DNA of 64,000 nt from Marinomonas sp. MED121 (GTDB taxonomy: Bacteria > Pseudomonadota > Gammaproteobacteria > Pseudomonadales > Marinomonadaceae), in NCBI RefSeq assembly GCF_000153025.1, contig NZ_CH672434.1, forward strand, positions 119,003 to 183,002, read 5' to 3'. The notes under the pieces were generated by a model. That model ran no database searches. It was given only the letters and a program-made list of their open reading frames with translations, and was not told the DNA's origin. This document shows, piece by piece, positions 45,555-53,848 of the stretch. Position 1 is the stretch's first letter; the number at the start of each line of letters is the position of its first letter. The position numbers and the translations under genes are program-made.

Positions 45555-45588
45555 AAATTATCTTGATTTGAAAGGGTGTAAAGATTAA

Positions 45589-46182
45589 ATGAATACAAAC
45601 ACGGAAGTTTGGGAGCAGTTCTATAAAAAAACCTTGGAACGTAAACATCATCCTCGAACTGAAAAGGCAATTTCAATAGATAATACTGCCCTTAAAAGGG
45701 CTGTCGATTGTGGTTGTGGGGCGGGTGCTGATATGGTTTTTTTAGCAGAAAAGGGTTATCAGGTATTTGGCTTTGATCAGAGTAATGACGCTTTTGATAT
45801 CTGTCACAAACGCTTTGAAGATATATCTGCTGTAGAGGTAACTCAGGCAAGTTTTGAAAACTTTCAATTTCCAGAATCGAGTTTGATTCTTGCTAATGCG
45901 AGTCTTTTCTTTGCAAAACCAGAAAGTTTTGATGAAATTTGGACAAACCTTGAAGGAAGTCTGGTCTCTGGTGGTGTTTTTGCAGGTGATTTTATGGGGA
46001 TAAAAGATGATTGGGCTATCTCTCATACCATTCCAATTACCTCTCTAACTAAAGCTAGTGTGATGGCCTTATTTGAAGGGTTTGATCTTATTGCTTTTCA
46101 TGAACGGGATGAGCTTGGGCAAACTCAAATCGGTAAAAGTAAGCATTGGCATACTTATTCTGTTATTGCGAAAAAAAGATAA
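45589..46182 (+). CDS. Class I SAM-dependent methyltransferase, TehB-like
   Basis: 197 residues. SAM-binding motif I is VDCGCGAGADMVFLAEKG near residue 38, the acidic residue FGFDQSNDAF near residue 59, and a later ANASLFFA motif. Short size and layout resemble TehB-like small-molecule (tellurite or thiol) methyltransferases. Cytoplasmic; substrate unknown. Confidence 0.78.
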   Translation: MNTNTEVWEQFYKKTLERKHHPRTEKAISIDNTALKRAVDCGCGAGADMVFLAEKGYQVFGFDQSNDAFDICHKRFEDISAVEVTQASFENFQFPESSLILANASLFFAKPESFDEIWTNLEGSLVSGGVFAGDFMGIKDDWAISHTIPITSLTKASVMALFEGFDLIAFHERDELGQTQIGKSKHWHTYSVIAKKR

Positions 46183-46285
46183 GAGCTTAGCGCTACTCCA
46201 AATCTAATTTTAAAAAGCAAATAATGTCGACCTAATAAGAAATAAAATACAGAAATAACATTAAAAACCAAAGTGGAAACAAAAA

Positions 46286-46786
46286 GTGAACTGGATCATT
46301 AGACCTGCAACCTCTGACGATGCTCAAGGGGTGATTAATATACTTAACCCTATTATTGAAGAGGCTAAATATACCATCTTAGACATCCCTTTTTCTTTGG
46401 AAGAGGAGGTGGCATTTATCGAAAACTTCCCTGTAAATGGCATTTTTAATTTAGCGATCCATCCAGAAACTCAGAAGGTAGTGGGTTTTCAAGTGATAGA
46501 ACCCTTTGCAACCTACACCCATGCCTTTGATCATGTAGGAGTCATTGGTAGTTTTGTTGATTCTGGATTTATGCGACAAGGTATTGCATCAAGTTTATTT
46601 CTAGCAAGTTTCGAAATAGCGAAAACAATGGGTTATGAAAAATTATTTGCTTATGTCAGACAAGACAATAAAAGGGCACTTGCGACTTATTTAAAACAAG
46701 GCTTTGAGCAAATAGGGCTTGCTAAAAAGCACGCAAAAATACGTGGCGAGTACATTGATGAAATCTTAATTGAGAAGTTTTTGTAA
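46286..46786 (+). CDS. GNAT family N-acetyltransferase
   Basis: 166 residues from a GTG start. Acetyl-CoA loop SFVDSGFMRQGIASSLFLASFE near residue 90, closing block YVRQDNKRALATYLKQGFEQIG near residue 128. A complete acetyltransferase of the phosphinothricin-like size. The ribosome binding site is weak (AAAGTGG). Substrate unknown. Confidence 0.8.
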   Translation: MNWIIRPATSDDAQGVINILNPIIEEAKYTILDIPFSLEEEVAFIENFPVNGIFNLAIHPETQKVVGFQVIEPFATYTHAFDHVGVIGSFVDSGFMRQGIASSLFLASFEIAKTMGYEKLFAYVRQDNKRALATYLKQGFEQIGLAKKHAKIRGEYIDEILIEKFL

Positions 46787-46894
46787 TTGATTTTGAAATG
46801 TGTAATAGGTCCAAAGCAAGTGACTGGTGATAGTGTTTATTTTGATAAAAAGCTGATTGTTTCTGCAACAGTAGGTTTAGCCTAAGGATAAAAA

Positions 46895-47926
46895 ATGGTG
46901 CGTCACTTTTTGATAATCAACTTTCTCCTTTTTCTGTCATTAAGTCTAAATGCCGAAGAAAGAATAGTATTTGAGCATCAGGAAGCCTCATTGGCTGGTG
47001 TTTATTTACCCCAATTAAATCATGATGAAGCAAAAGCAGTGATTTTGTTTGTTCATGGTGATGGCCCTCTTGCATATGATGCTGAGGGTTATTATGAGTT
47101 TGTTTGGCAATCCTTAAGACAATTAGGGTATGCAATATTTAGTTGGGATAAAGCTGGTGTCGGCAGCTCTTCTGGTAATTGGCTTAATCAATCTATGCTA
47201 GATAGGCAATCAGAAGTGAATACCGCAATTCAATTTATCCAAAGTAAATATGGTTATACCAAGGAAACTACAGGGCTGTTGGGTTTTAGCCAGGCTGGGT
47301 GGGTTCTACCTGCAATTGCTGCACAGTCCAATGACATTGGATTTATGATAGGGATAGGTTTTGCTACTAACTGGAAACAGCAAGGTCGGTATTATTCAAA
47401 AGTTAAACACACACTTGCGAATAAGACATCTACAGAAATTGAATCGGAATTAGCTAATTATGAACAAGACTTTAGCTTTTTAAAGACTCAGCCTAGCTAT
47501 GATGAATATGTTAAAGGCGATGACAAGCAGACTATGTCTCCTGAAAGATATCAATTTGTCTTAAAAAACATGAACGCTGATGCATCAAAGGAATACAGTA
47601 AAGTCTCTATCCCTAGCTTATTCATGTGGGGGGAGGATGATTTAAATGTTGATGCTAAGCATGAATTTGAGCTCTTAGGGGATGTAGAAAACACATGGTT
47701 AACCTTGAGCCTTATTCCAAACGCAAGTCATGGCATGTTAGATTCGACAGTTTTTAATACTCAAACCTTTGGGTTAACCCAGTGGTTGAAAATGATGTGG
47801 TATGAAGAAGACTCCCTCGCTCATGATTTTTTACCAGAACTAGTTCAATGGTTAGAAGTAGGCAGATTTAAATTAGATAGATTAGAAGTTGATAAACAAA
47901 ACGTTAATCATAAGGCCGAACATTAA
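46895..47926 (+). CDS. Exported alpha/beta hydrolase
   Basis: 343 residues with signal peptide (MVRHFLIINFLLFLSLSLNAEE). The nucleophile elbow is GFSQAG near residue 132 (Ser), with HGDGP forming the oxyanion region near residue 53. The acid lies in WGEDDLNVDA near residue 250, and the terminal His is in NASHGMLD near residue 282. Acts on esters or other bonds in the periplasm; substrate not evident. The stop codon lies in a terminator hairpin shared with the adenine deaminase gene. Confidence 0.82.
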   Translation: MVRHFLIINFLLFLSLSLNAEERIVFEHQEASLAGVYLPQLNHDEAKAVILFVHGDGPLAYDAEGYYEFVWQSLRQLGYAIFSWDKAGVGSSSGNWLNQSMLDRQSEVNTAIQFIQSKYGYTKETTGLLGFSQAGWVLPAIAAQSNDIGFMIGIGFATNWKQQGRYYSKVKHTLANKTSTEIESELANYEQDFSFLKTQPSYDEYVKGDDKQTMSPERYQFVLKNMNADASKEYSKVSIPSLFMWGEDDLNVDAKHEFELLGDVENTWLTLSLIPNASHGMLDSTVFNTQTFGLTQWLKMMWYEEDSLAHDFLPELVQWLEVGRFKLDRLEVDKQNVNHKAEH

Positions 47927-47941
47927 TCTGTTTGGCCTTAT
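47910..47941. terminator. Bidirectional terminator over the hydrolase stop codon
   Basis: ATAAGGCCGAACA, 6-base loop, TGTTTGGCCTTAT: thirteen pairs with one G-U, followed by a T-rich tail. The hydrolase stop codon is in the loop. It lies 22 bases from the end of the convergent adenine deaminase gene. Confidence 0.7.
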
Positions 47942-47962
47942 TCATTTATTAACTAGTGATTA

Positions 47963-48973
47963 TCAAGTTAAAAAGGACTGTAAATAGTCTCTTGTTTTTT
48001 TAGACAAACTCGCTTTTTCATCTTCACTGATAAAACTGGCTTCAATAGCATTAAGGGTAAATTGCGTGACTTCTTCTTTACTTATTGGATGGGCGTTGGC
48101 CACCGCAAGAAAATTATCTGTCATATAGCCACCGAAGTAGGCTGGATCATCAGAGTTAATGGTGACACATAAACCTTTACGCATAAGCTCTATGATGTTG
48201 TGGTCTTGCATTTTTTCAAACACTTTGAGTTTTGTATTTGATAAAGGGCAGACGGTAAGAGGGATTCGTGCTTTGGCTAAGGTTTTCACCAATTCCTCAT
48301 CATCGGTACAGCGAACGCCATGATCTATGCGGGTGATCTTAAGTAAATCCAACGCGTTTGTGATCCAATTTGATGGACCTTCTTCACCTGCATGGGCAAC
48401 TGTCAGGAAACCTTCTGCAATCGCTTGATTAAATACTCTTTCAAACTTCTCTGGTGGGTTGCCTAGTTCAGATGAATCCAGACCGACACCAATGATTTTG
48501 TCTTTATGAATGAGTGCCGAGCTGAGTGTTTCAAAGGCAGAGGCTTCATCAAGATGGCGTATAAAACACATTATGAGTTTACTGCTGATACCAAGATGAG
48601 TTTTACCTTTTTCTAATGCTCTATGTATGCCATTAACCACGACATCAAAATGAACTCCTCTTTGAGTGTGTGTTTGAGGATCAAAGAAAATTTCAGTATG
48701 AATAACATTATCTTCTTTACAGCGCAGTAGGTATGCCCAAGTGAGGTCAAAAAAATCTTCTTCTTGGATGAGTACATTCGCTCCTTGATAATAAATATCT
48801 AAAAAAGACTGTAGATTATGAAATTGGTAGGCGTCTTTAACCTCTTCAATACTCTTAAATGGGAGGCTAACTTTGTTACGTGTTGCAAGTTGAAACATGA
48901 GGTCAGGCTCTAATGTGCCTTCTATGTGCAGATGAAGTTCAACCTTAGGTAGATTTTCAATGAAATTTTTCAT
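47963..48973 (-). CDS. Adenine deaminase (adenosine deaminase family)
   Basis: 336 residues. Metal ligands His14 and His16 (ELHLHIEG) near the start, TVAHAGEEG in the middle and the terminal INSDDPAYFGGY. That last wording and HIEGTLEPDLMF fit bacterial and yeast adenine deaminases more than adenosine deaminases. It converts adenine to hypoxanthine and ammonia, in the cytoplasm. Its upstream leader carries an adenine-type purine aptamer and a hairpin around the ribosome binding site, which matches regulation of purine salvage by adenine itself. Confidence 0.87.
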   Translation of the reverse strand: MKNFIENLPKVELHLHIEGTLEPDLMFQLATRNKVSLPFKSIEEVKDAYQFHNLQSFLDIYYQGANVLIQEEDFFDLTWAYLLRCKEDNVIHTEIFFDPQTHTQRGVHFDVVVNGIHRALEKGKTHLGISSKLIMCFIRHLDEASAFETLSSALIHKDKIIGVGLDSSELGNPPEKFERVFNQAIAEGFLTVAHAGEEGPSNWITNALDLLKITRIDHGVRCTDDEELVKTLAKARIPLTVCPLSNTKLKVFEKMQDHNIIELMRKGLCVTINSDDPAYFGGYMTDNFLAVANAHPISKEEVTQFTLNAIEASFISEDEKASLSKKTRDYLQSFLT

Positions 48974-48982
48974 GACAGAATC

Positions 48983-49004
48983 CTTAATAAATTAATTTAT
49001 TAAG
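48983..49004 (-). promoter_or_regulatory. Hairpin overlapping the ribosome binding site (expression platform)
   Basis: A perfect 22-base palindrome whose arms are CTTAATAAA and TTTATTAAG. The ribosome binding site AAGGA shares the last three bases of the palindrome and lies 7 bases before the ATG. Folding would hide it, so the aptamer downstream of the promoter could act on translation. There is no T-run terminator in the leader. Confidence 0.5.
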
Positions 49005-49066
49005 CACTTATCTTCTTAGTAAATTGAGACTTTATGGTTACAAAGAGAAAAGCGCATAACGCAATA

Positions 49067-49136
49067 CTCTTCGTAATCAGAAATTATCGGTTCCTGGTAG
49101 AGACCCCCAAACCATATTAGTGGGGTTATACGAGAG
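49067..49136 (-). ncRNA. Purine riboswitch aptamer, adenine type
   Basis: On the minus strand all hallmarks are present. P1 pairs CTCTCGTA with TACGAAGAG (one bulge). The first conserved loop is AATATGGT, with P2 ACCCCA/TGGGGGT. The core is GTCTCTACC, P3 is CAGGAA/TTTCTG and loop L3 is CCGATAA, so L2 GG can meet L3 CC. The specificity base, in TGATTACG, is U (guanine riboswitches have C in GACTA). It precedes an adenine deaminase gene, as with the add riboswitch of Vibrio vulnificus. Confidence 0.93.
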
Positions 49137-49163
49137 GGCTTAAGCGGTAACTTAAGCCTTTTA

Positions 49164-49192
49164 ACTATCCCTTGATTCAGTTGAACAGTCAA
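49164..49192 (-). promoter_or_regulatory. Promoter of the adenine deaminase transcript
   Basis: On the minus strand TTGACT, 17-base spacer, GATAGT. Start of transcription would fall near 49157, so a GGCTTAAG ... CTTAAGCC hairpin (49138-49159) forms the 5' end just before the aptamer. Confidence 0.6.
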
Positions 49193-49274
49193 TATCCTCA
49201 GGTTTAATTCGTATTGCTATAGATGTTTCTACTTTTATTGGTATTCTGATAAAGATAATAAATGACAAGGACTC

Positions 49275-49646
49275 ATGATGACAAACGAGATGTTTAATCA
49301 TTTTTGCCAAAAGCTTTCAGGAACAAGCCATGTTGTGCAATGGGGAAATGCTGATGTGTGGAAAGTCGGAGGAAAAGTATTCGCCGTTGGTTGGAATAAA
49401 GAGAATAAAATGGCCATTACTTTTAAAACGTCTGATGTTAATTTTGATTTTCTAGGTCAGCACCCTGATTATCAGCCCGCGCCTTATTTTGCAAACCGTG
49501 GTATGAAGTGGATTCAAATCATCAATAGCACAACAGATAATGATGATGACTTAAGTTATTACTTATCAGAGTCTTACCGCTTAGTGTCTTTGAAGTTAAC
49601 TAAAGCAAAACAAAAAGAGTTAGGTCTGAATCAGAATCTGGAATAG
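49275..49646 (+). CDS. MmcQ/YjbR family DNA-binding protein
   Basis: 123 residues. A single MmcQ/YjbR domain (double-winged-helix-like fold) with VVQWGNADVWKVGGKVFAVG near residue 22 and APYFANRGMKWIQI near residue 76. Role unknown in most bacteria; some members bind DNA. Start at the ATG after AAGGA. It is divergent from the adenine deaminase leader and close to the LOG gene that follows. Confidence 0.82.
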   Translation: MMTNEMFNHFCQKLSGTSHVVQWGNADVWKVGGKVFAVGWNKENKMAITFKTSDVNFDFLGQHPDYQPAPYFANRGMKWIQIINSTTDNDDDLSYYLSESYRLVSLKLTKAKQKELGLNQNLE

Positions 49647-49698
49647 TATCTTTAATAGCTTATGTTTTATTTAATTAGTGGTAGCTAAAGGATTAATA

Positions 49699-50259
49699 AT
49701 GAAAATAGCAGTTTTTTGTGGCTCAAGTAATGGTAATAATCCTGAATATGTTAAAGCGGCACAAGCGCTAGGACGCTACTTTGTAGAACAAGATATAGAT
49801 TTGGTTTATGGGGGAGGGAAGGTTGGCTTAATGGGTGCTATTGCAGACTCAGTGTTAGCTCATGGTGGTAGAGTCTACGGCGTCATACCAGAGCATCTGA
49901 AACAACGTGAAATCGCTCATAAAGGGCTAACTGAGCTAAGAGTGGTTGCTGATATGCATGAAAGAAAAGCCATGATGGCAGATATGGCCGATGCGTTTGT
50001 TGCGCTTCCCGGTGGTGCTGGTACCTTAGAAGAAATTTTTGAGGCTTGGACCTGGGCTCAATTAGGCCATCACACTAAACCGTGTGCTTTTTATAACGTA
50101 AATGGTTTTTATGATCTTTTGAAAGAAATGATTAATAAGATGAGTGCTTCAGGCTTTGTTAAGCCTCATTATGCTGACATGCTAATACACTGTTCTGATG
50201 CCGAAACATTGGTTAATTCGATTAAGACTTATCAAGCACCACAAAAAAAGTGGCATTAA
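49699..50259 (+). CDS. LOG family phosphoribohydrolase (TIGR00730)
   Basis: 186 residues from the ATG after AAAGGA; a GTG 21 bases upstream is less likely. The Rossmann motifs are YGGGKVGLMGAIADSVLAHGG near residue 40 and the family signature PGGAGTLEEIFEAW near residue 105. It splits the base from nucleoside 5'-monophosphates such as cytokinin riboside or AMP. It lies 52 bases after the MmcQ/YjbR gene. Confidence 0.88.
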   Translation: MKIAVFCGSSNGNNPEYVKAAQALGRYFVEQDIDLVYGGGKVGLMGAIADSVLAHGGRVYGVIPEHLKQREIAHKGLTELRVVADMHERKAMMADMADAFVALPGGAGTLEEIFEAWTWAQLGHHTKPCAFYNVNGFYDLLKEMINKMSASGFVKPHYADMLIHCSDAETLVNSIKTYQAPQKKWH

Positions 50260-50305
50260 CGATTTATATGGTTTTGCTCTAAGTCAAATTTTACCTAATA
50301 AGCCT

Positions 50306-50512
50306 TTAAAGTAAATATTGACTTCTGTACTTTGAGGATCTTGAAAAAAGCACGCTGCAAGCTAAACCAAAGACTATTCCTAAGCAATAAATATTCTTAT
50401 CGTGCTCTACAAACTGATAAATGCTGTAAAACATAATGCTAAAAACGACCATAAGCACAAAATAGTGAATTATTGGGAAGTTTTTAGAAAAAACAGCATA
50501 ATTTTTGTACAT
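50306..50512 (-). CDS. Small membrane protein, unknown
   Basis: 68 residues, two hydrophobic segments (about residues 14-33 and 41-57) with a basic C-terminal tail. AAGAGA lies before the ATG. Not recognised. It overlaps no other gene, which supports it, but length and composition alone cannot prove it is expressed. Confidence 0.45.
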   Translation of the reverse strand: MYKNYAVFSKNFPIIHYFVLMVVFSIMFYSIYQFVEHDKNIYCLGIVFGLACSVLFSRSSKYRSQYLL

Positions 50513-51013
50513 GATTTTATCTCTTGAAGTGTTTTATATAAAACGAGAAATTTAAATTTATTTAATTAATATAGGTAATTCTAATATAAAAACAAAAAAA
50601 CTTTTATTATTAAAGGTTTTTTTAGCAATTTATTACATAGTAACCACCTAAGAATAATAAAATTTGTTATCAGACTGACTTTGTGTATCTTAATGTAACT
50701 CTAAGGTTTTTTTATTGAGATTATGATGAGGATATCATGAGGTTTACTTGGTTTTATCTTTGAAATGTTGAGTTTTTGTGAAGTTTTCACAAGATAATTT
50801 CAATATTGACGTGAATCAGTGTTCGGTTTTGTGATTTTTATATGTATTTTTTTGTGTTTTCTGCTCAATGCTTTGAATTGTCTTTTTATTCGCATTAATT
50901 TTGAAGTGTCTATTGAGGGGCACACCAGCTCTCTAGCTTCTCAACTCACCTTCCTTTAGAATAATCTGACTTATTTAAAATTTTCTAACTAACTGATTCT
51001 AGAGCTAAAAATT
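50513..51013. other. Long AT-rich leader region of the EfpL gene
   Basis: About 500 bases without a gene. At 50595-50624 there is a bidirectional A/T-flanked hairpin (about AAACTTT / AAAGGTTT) that could be a terminator. Promoter-like boxes occur further on (TTGACG near 50808). Nothing else recognisable. Confidence 0.4.
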
Positions 51014-51589
51014 ATGCCAAAAGCCAGTGAGATCAAAAAAAATACAGCAGTTGAATATAACGGTGAAGTTTATATTGTAAGAGATATTGAACGCTCTGTA
51101 CCTCAGGGACGTGCCGGCGGAAGCATTTATCGTATGCGTATGTACAATGTGGTTAACAACCACAAAATCGATGAGTCTTTTAAAGATTCAGATATGATCA
51201 ATTTAGCCGATTTAGTAAGACGAGCTTCTGCTTTCTCATACTCTGATGGTAATGAGTATGTCTTCATGGATAACGAAGATTACTCTTCATACAGCTTAGA
51301 TAAAGATGCAATCGAAGATGAATTATTGTTTATCACAGAAGAGACAGCTGGCATTCAAGTCATTATGGTAAATGATTCGCCTGTTGGCCTTGAGTTACCT
51401 ATTAATGTTGAGCTAACGATTGAGCAGACTGACCCATCTATAAAAGGTGGCTCAGCAACAGCGAGAACAAAACCTGCTGAATTAACCACAGGCCTTATTG
51501 TTCAAGTGCCTGAGCATATTTCGACAGGCGATAGAATAAAAATTAATGTGGAAGAGCGTAAATTTGTTGGTCGTGTAGACGCCAAATAA
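51014..51589 (+). CDS. yeiP: Elongation factor P-like protein EfpL (YeiP)
   Basis: 191 residues. Three EF-P type domains: [20 protein letters not shown] at the start, [16 protein letters not shown] in the second, and [20 protein letters not shown] with [14 protein letters not shown] in the third. The tip loop [10 protein letters not shown] carries an Arg in place of the modified Lys of EF-P, as in YeiP. EfpL helps ribosomes through difficult sequences. It ends at a terminator shared with the LysR gene on the other strand. Confidence 0.93.
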   Translation: MPKASEIKKNTAVEYNGEVYIVRDIERSVPQGRAGGSIYRMRMYNVVNNHKIDESFKDSDMINLADLVRRASAFSYSDGNEYVFMDNEDYSSYSLDKDAIEDELLFITEETAGIQVIMVNDSPVGLELPINVELTIEQTDPSIKGGSATARTKPAELTTGLIVQVPEHISTGDRIKINVEERKFVGRVDAK

Positions 51590-51607
51590 TTTTATTATTC
51601 ACATATT

Positions 51608-51637
51608 AAAGAGCAGTTTGTAATAAAACTGCTCTTT
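51608..51637. terminator. Bidirectional terminator
   Basis: AAAGAGCAGTTT, 6-base loop, AAACTGCTCTTT: twelve perfect pairs with A/T tails on both sides, lying between the convergent yeiP and LysR genes. Confidence 0.85.
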
Positions 51638-51649
51638 ATCTTAGCGTTA

Positions 51650-52531
51650 TTATCCCCCATCTCGTATCCTATCCTCAAAAAACTGAATAAATACCTGACT
51701 TGCTTTAGAAAGGTAATGGCTTTTTTTCCAAGCTAATCCGAGCTTAAAACTCATTTTTGGGATGAAAGGCATTGCTTTTATCTCATGTTCATTAACTAGC
51801 GTTCTTGCTAAGCAAGTTGTGATGCCGACATCATTTTTAACTAAGTTTTTTTGTAATTCGATTAAGTTCGTCTCCATACGAATATCTAACTTAATTTGAT
51901 TTTGCTTAGAGAAGTGGCTGACAGACTCTCGAAGAAAGTAACCTTCGTGGAATAAGACAAGAGGGTAACGACAAAACTCAGCTAAATGCGTATGAGTGTT
52001 TTGAGCAAGAGGGTGACTGATTGCCATTGCGGCAACGACTTCTTCTTCCATTCTTGCTGTATAACGTAATTGATCATTTTCGTGGTCACATCTAACCAGT
52101 GCTAAATCGAGCTCGCCATTGATTAGCATGGTTTCAAGCGCTGCTGTACCTTGATCAATAAGGCGTATCTTTATATCTGGATATCTCTTTTTAAATAGCG
52201 TCAGTAGCTCAGGAAAGAAGTAAGAACCCATCATGGCGGATACGCCAAGCGATACCTCGCCTTTCATGCCACCTTTAAGTTCTTCTAGCGCCAAACTCAT
52301 CTGTTGAGATTGGTCTAATAGGGCGCTTGCATATTGATAAAACACCTTGCCATCCGCCGTAAGAAGGGCATTTTTTTCAGCTCGATTTATGAGTTTTAAG
52401 CCGACTTCTTGCTCTAGTTTTTGCATAGCAATGCTTAACGCGGGCTGGGCTATGCCTATTTTTTTGGCTGTGCGAGTGAAGTTACCCAATTGAGCCAGCT
52501 GGCAGAAGTAATCAAGACGCTTTAAGTTCAT
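51650..52531 (-). CDS. gcdR: LysR family regulator, GcdR-like
   Basis: 293 residues. HTH near the start (FTRTAKKIGIAQPALSIAMQKLEQEVGL, residues 19-46) and a LysR substrate domain. Divergent from the glutaryl-CoA dehydrogenase and CoA-transferase genes, with 135 bases between, as the gcdR activator lies in Pseudomonas. The symbol rests on this context; sequence alone only shows LysR. Confidence 0.8.
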   Translation of the reverse strand: MNLKRLDYFCQLAQLGNFTRTAKKIGIAQPALSIAMQKLEQEVGLKLINRAEKNALLTADGKVFYQYASALLDQSQQMSLALEELKGGMKGEVSLGVSAMMGSYFFPELLTLFKKRYPDIKIRLIDQGTAALETMLINGELDLALVRCDHENDQLRYTARMEEEVVAAMAISHPLAQNTHTHLAEFCRYPLVLFHEGYFLRESVSHFSKQNQIKLDIRMETNLIELQKNLVKNDVGITTCLARTLVNEHEIKAMPFIPKMSFKLGLAWKKSHYLSKASQVFIQFFEDRIRDGG

Positions 52532-52666
52532 GAATAGGGCCTAAGTAGATTAAATTTCAATATAATAAATTTATTAAATATATATAAACTATATATTATA
52601 TTTATTTTTTGTAAGTCGGTAGACTCAAACTAAATAAAGATAACATGTCTAATTCAGGAATTAATT

Positions 52667-53848
52667 ATGAGCAAATCACTGACACCTTTTAACTGGCAAG
52701 ACCCCATGATGCTAGAGGCACAACTGACAGAAGAAGAGAGAATGATTCGAGATAGTGCTCATGATTATTGCCAAGAAAAACTCTTGCCAAGAGTGCTAGA
52801 GGCAAATCGGAACGAACGCTTTGATCGTGAAATCATGAATGAGCTAGGTGAGTTAGGTTTATTAGGCGCAACATTACCAGAAGAGTATGGAGGCAGCGGC
52901 ATTAACTATGTTAGTTATGGTTTGATCGCAAGAGAAGTTGAACGAGTTGATAGCGGCTACCGTAGTGCGATGAGCGTGCAATCTTCTTTAGTCATGCATC
53001 CTATTTATAGCTATGGTAGCGAAGTGCAGCGACAAAAGTACTTACCTAAGCTAGCAAGCGGAGAATGGGTGGGTTGCTTTGGTCTAACTGAGCCAGACTC
53101 TGGTAGTGATCCTGCTTCTATGAGTACAAGAGCTATTCAAGTGGAAGGTGGTTATCGTCTAACAGGTAATAAAATGTGGATTACTAACTCACCCATTGCA
53201 GATGTCTTTGTCGTTTGGGCCAAACTTGAGGGCGTGATTCGTGGCTTTATTCTTGATAAAGGTATGTCTGGTTTATCTGCGCCAAAGATAGAGGGTAAAT
53301 TTTCTCTACGAGCTTCAATTACCGGTGAAATTGTGATGGATGATGTGTTTGTACCGCAAGAAAATATCTTTCCTGATATTAAAGGTTTAGCAGGACCCTT
53401 TGGATGTTTGAATAAGGCAAGGTTTGGTATTGCTTGGGGAGCGATGGGCGCGGCTGAATTTTGCTTTGACGCAGCGCGCACTTATACCCTTGATCGTAAA
53501 CAATTTAACAGGCCACTTGCAGCCAACCAATTAATACAGAAAAAGCTCGCAGATATGCAAACTGATATTAGTTTGGGGCTACAAGGGTGTTTACAGATGG
53601 GGCGTTTGATGGATCAGGAGCAATGCCCCGTAGAGCTCATTTCCCTCATGAAGCGAAATAATTGCGGTAAAGCACTAGATATAGCACGTGTGTCCCGTGA
53701 TATGCATGGCGGCAACGGTATCAGTGATGAGTTTGGTGTCATCCGTCATGTGATGAACTTAGAGGCGGTCAATACCTATGAAGGGACACATGATGTGCAT
53801 GCATTAATTCTAGGGCGTGCGATCACAGGCTTACAGGCATTTTGCTAA
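52667..53848 (+). CDS. gcdH: Glutaryl-CoA dehydrogenase
   Basis: 393 residues, acyl-CoA dehydrogenase fold. It oxidises and decarboxylates glutaryl-CoA to crotonyl-CoA with FAD, passing electrons to ETF. Evidence: [19 protein letters not shown] (FAD and substrate loop), [16 protein letters not shown], the catalytic Glu372 in [15 protein letters not shown], and [22 protein letters not shown] near residue 345. The next gene starts within the stop codon (TAATG), a one-base overlap. Part of lysine and glutarate breakdown. Confidence 0.92.
   Translation: MSKSLTPFNWQDPMMLEAQLTEEERMIRDSAHDYCQEKLLPRVLEANRNERFDREIMNELGELGLLGATLPEEYGGSGINYVSYGLIAREVERVDSGYRSAMSVQSSLVMHPIYSYGSEVQRQKYLPKLASGEWVGCFGLTEPDSGSDPASMSTRAIQVEGGYRLTGNKMWITNSPIADVFVVWAKLEGVIRGFILDKGMSGLSAPKIEGKFSLRASITGEIVMDDVFVPQENIFPDIKGLAGPFGCLNKARFGIAWGAMGAAEFCFDAARTYTLDRKQFNRPLAANQLIQKKLADMQTDISLGLQGCLQMGRLMDQEQCPVELISLMKRNNCGKALDIARVSRDMHGGNGISDEFGVIRHVMNLEAVNTYEGTHDVHALILGRAITGLQAFC

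Noticed and set aside
49138..49159. GGCTTAAG/CTTAAGCC hairpin as a plus-strand terminator
   Set aside because: No plus-strand gene ends before it, while it lies at the predicted 5' end of the minus-strand adenine deaminase transcript, so a 5' hairpin is the better reading.
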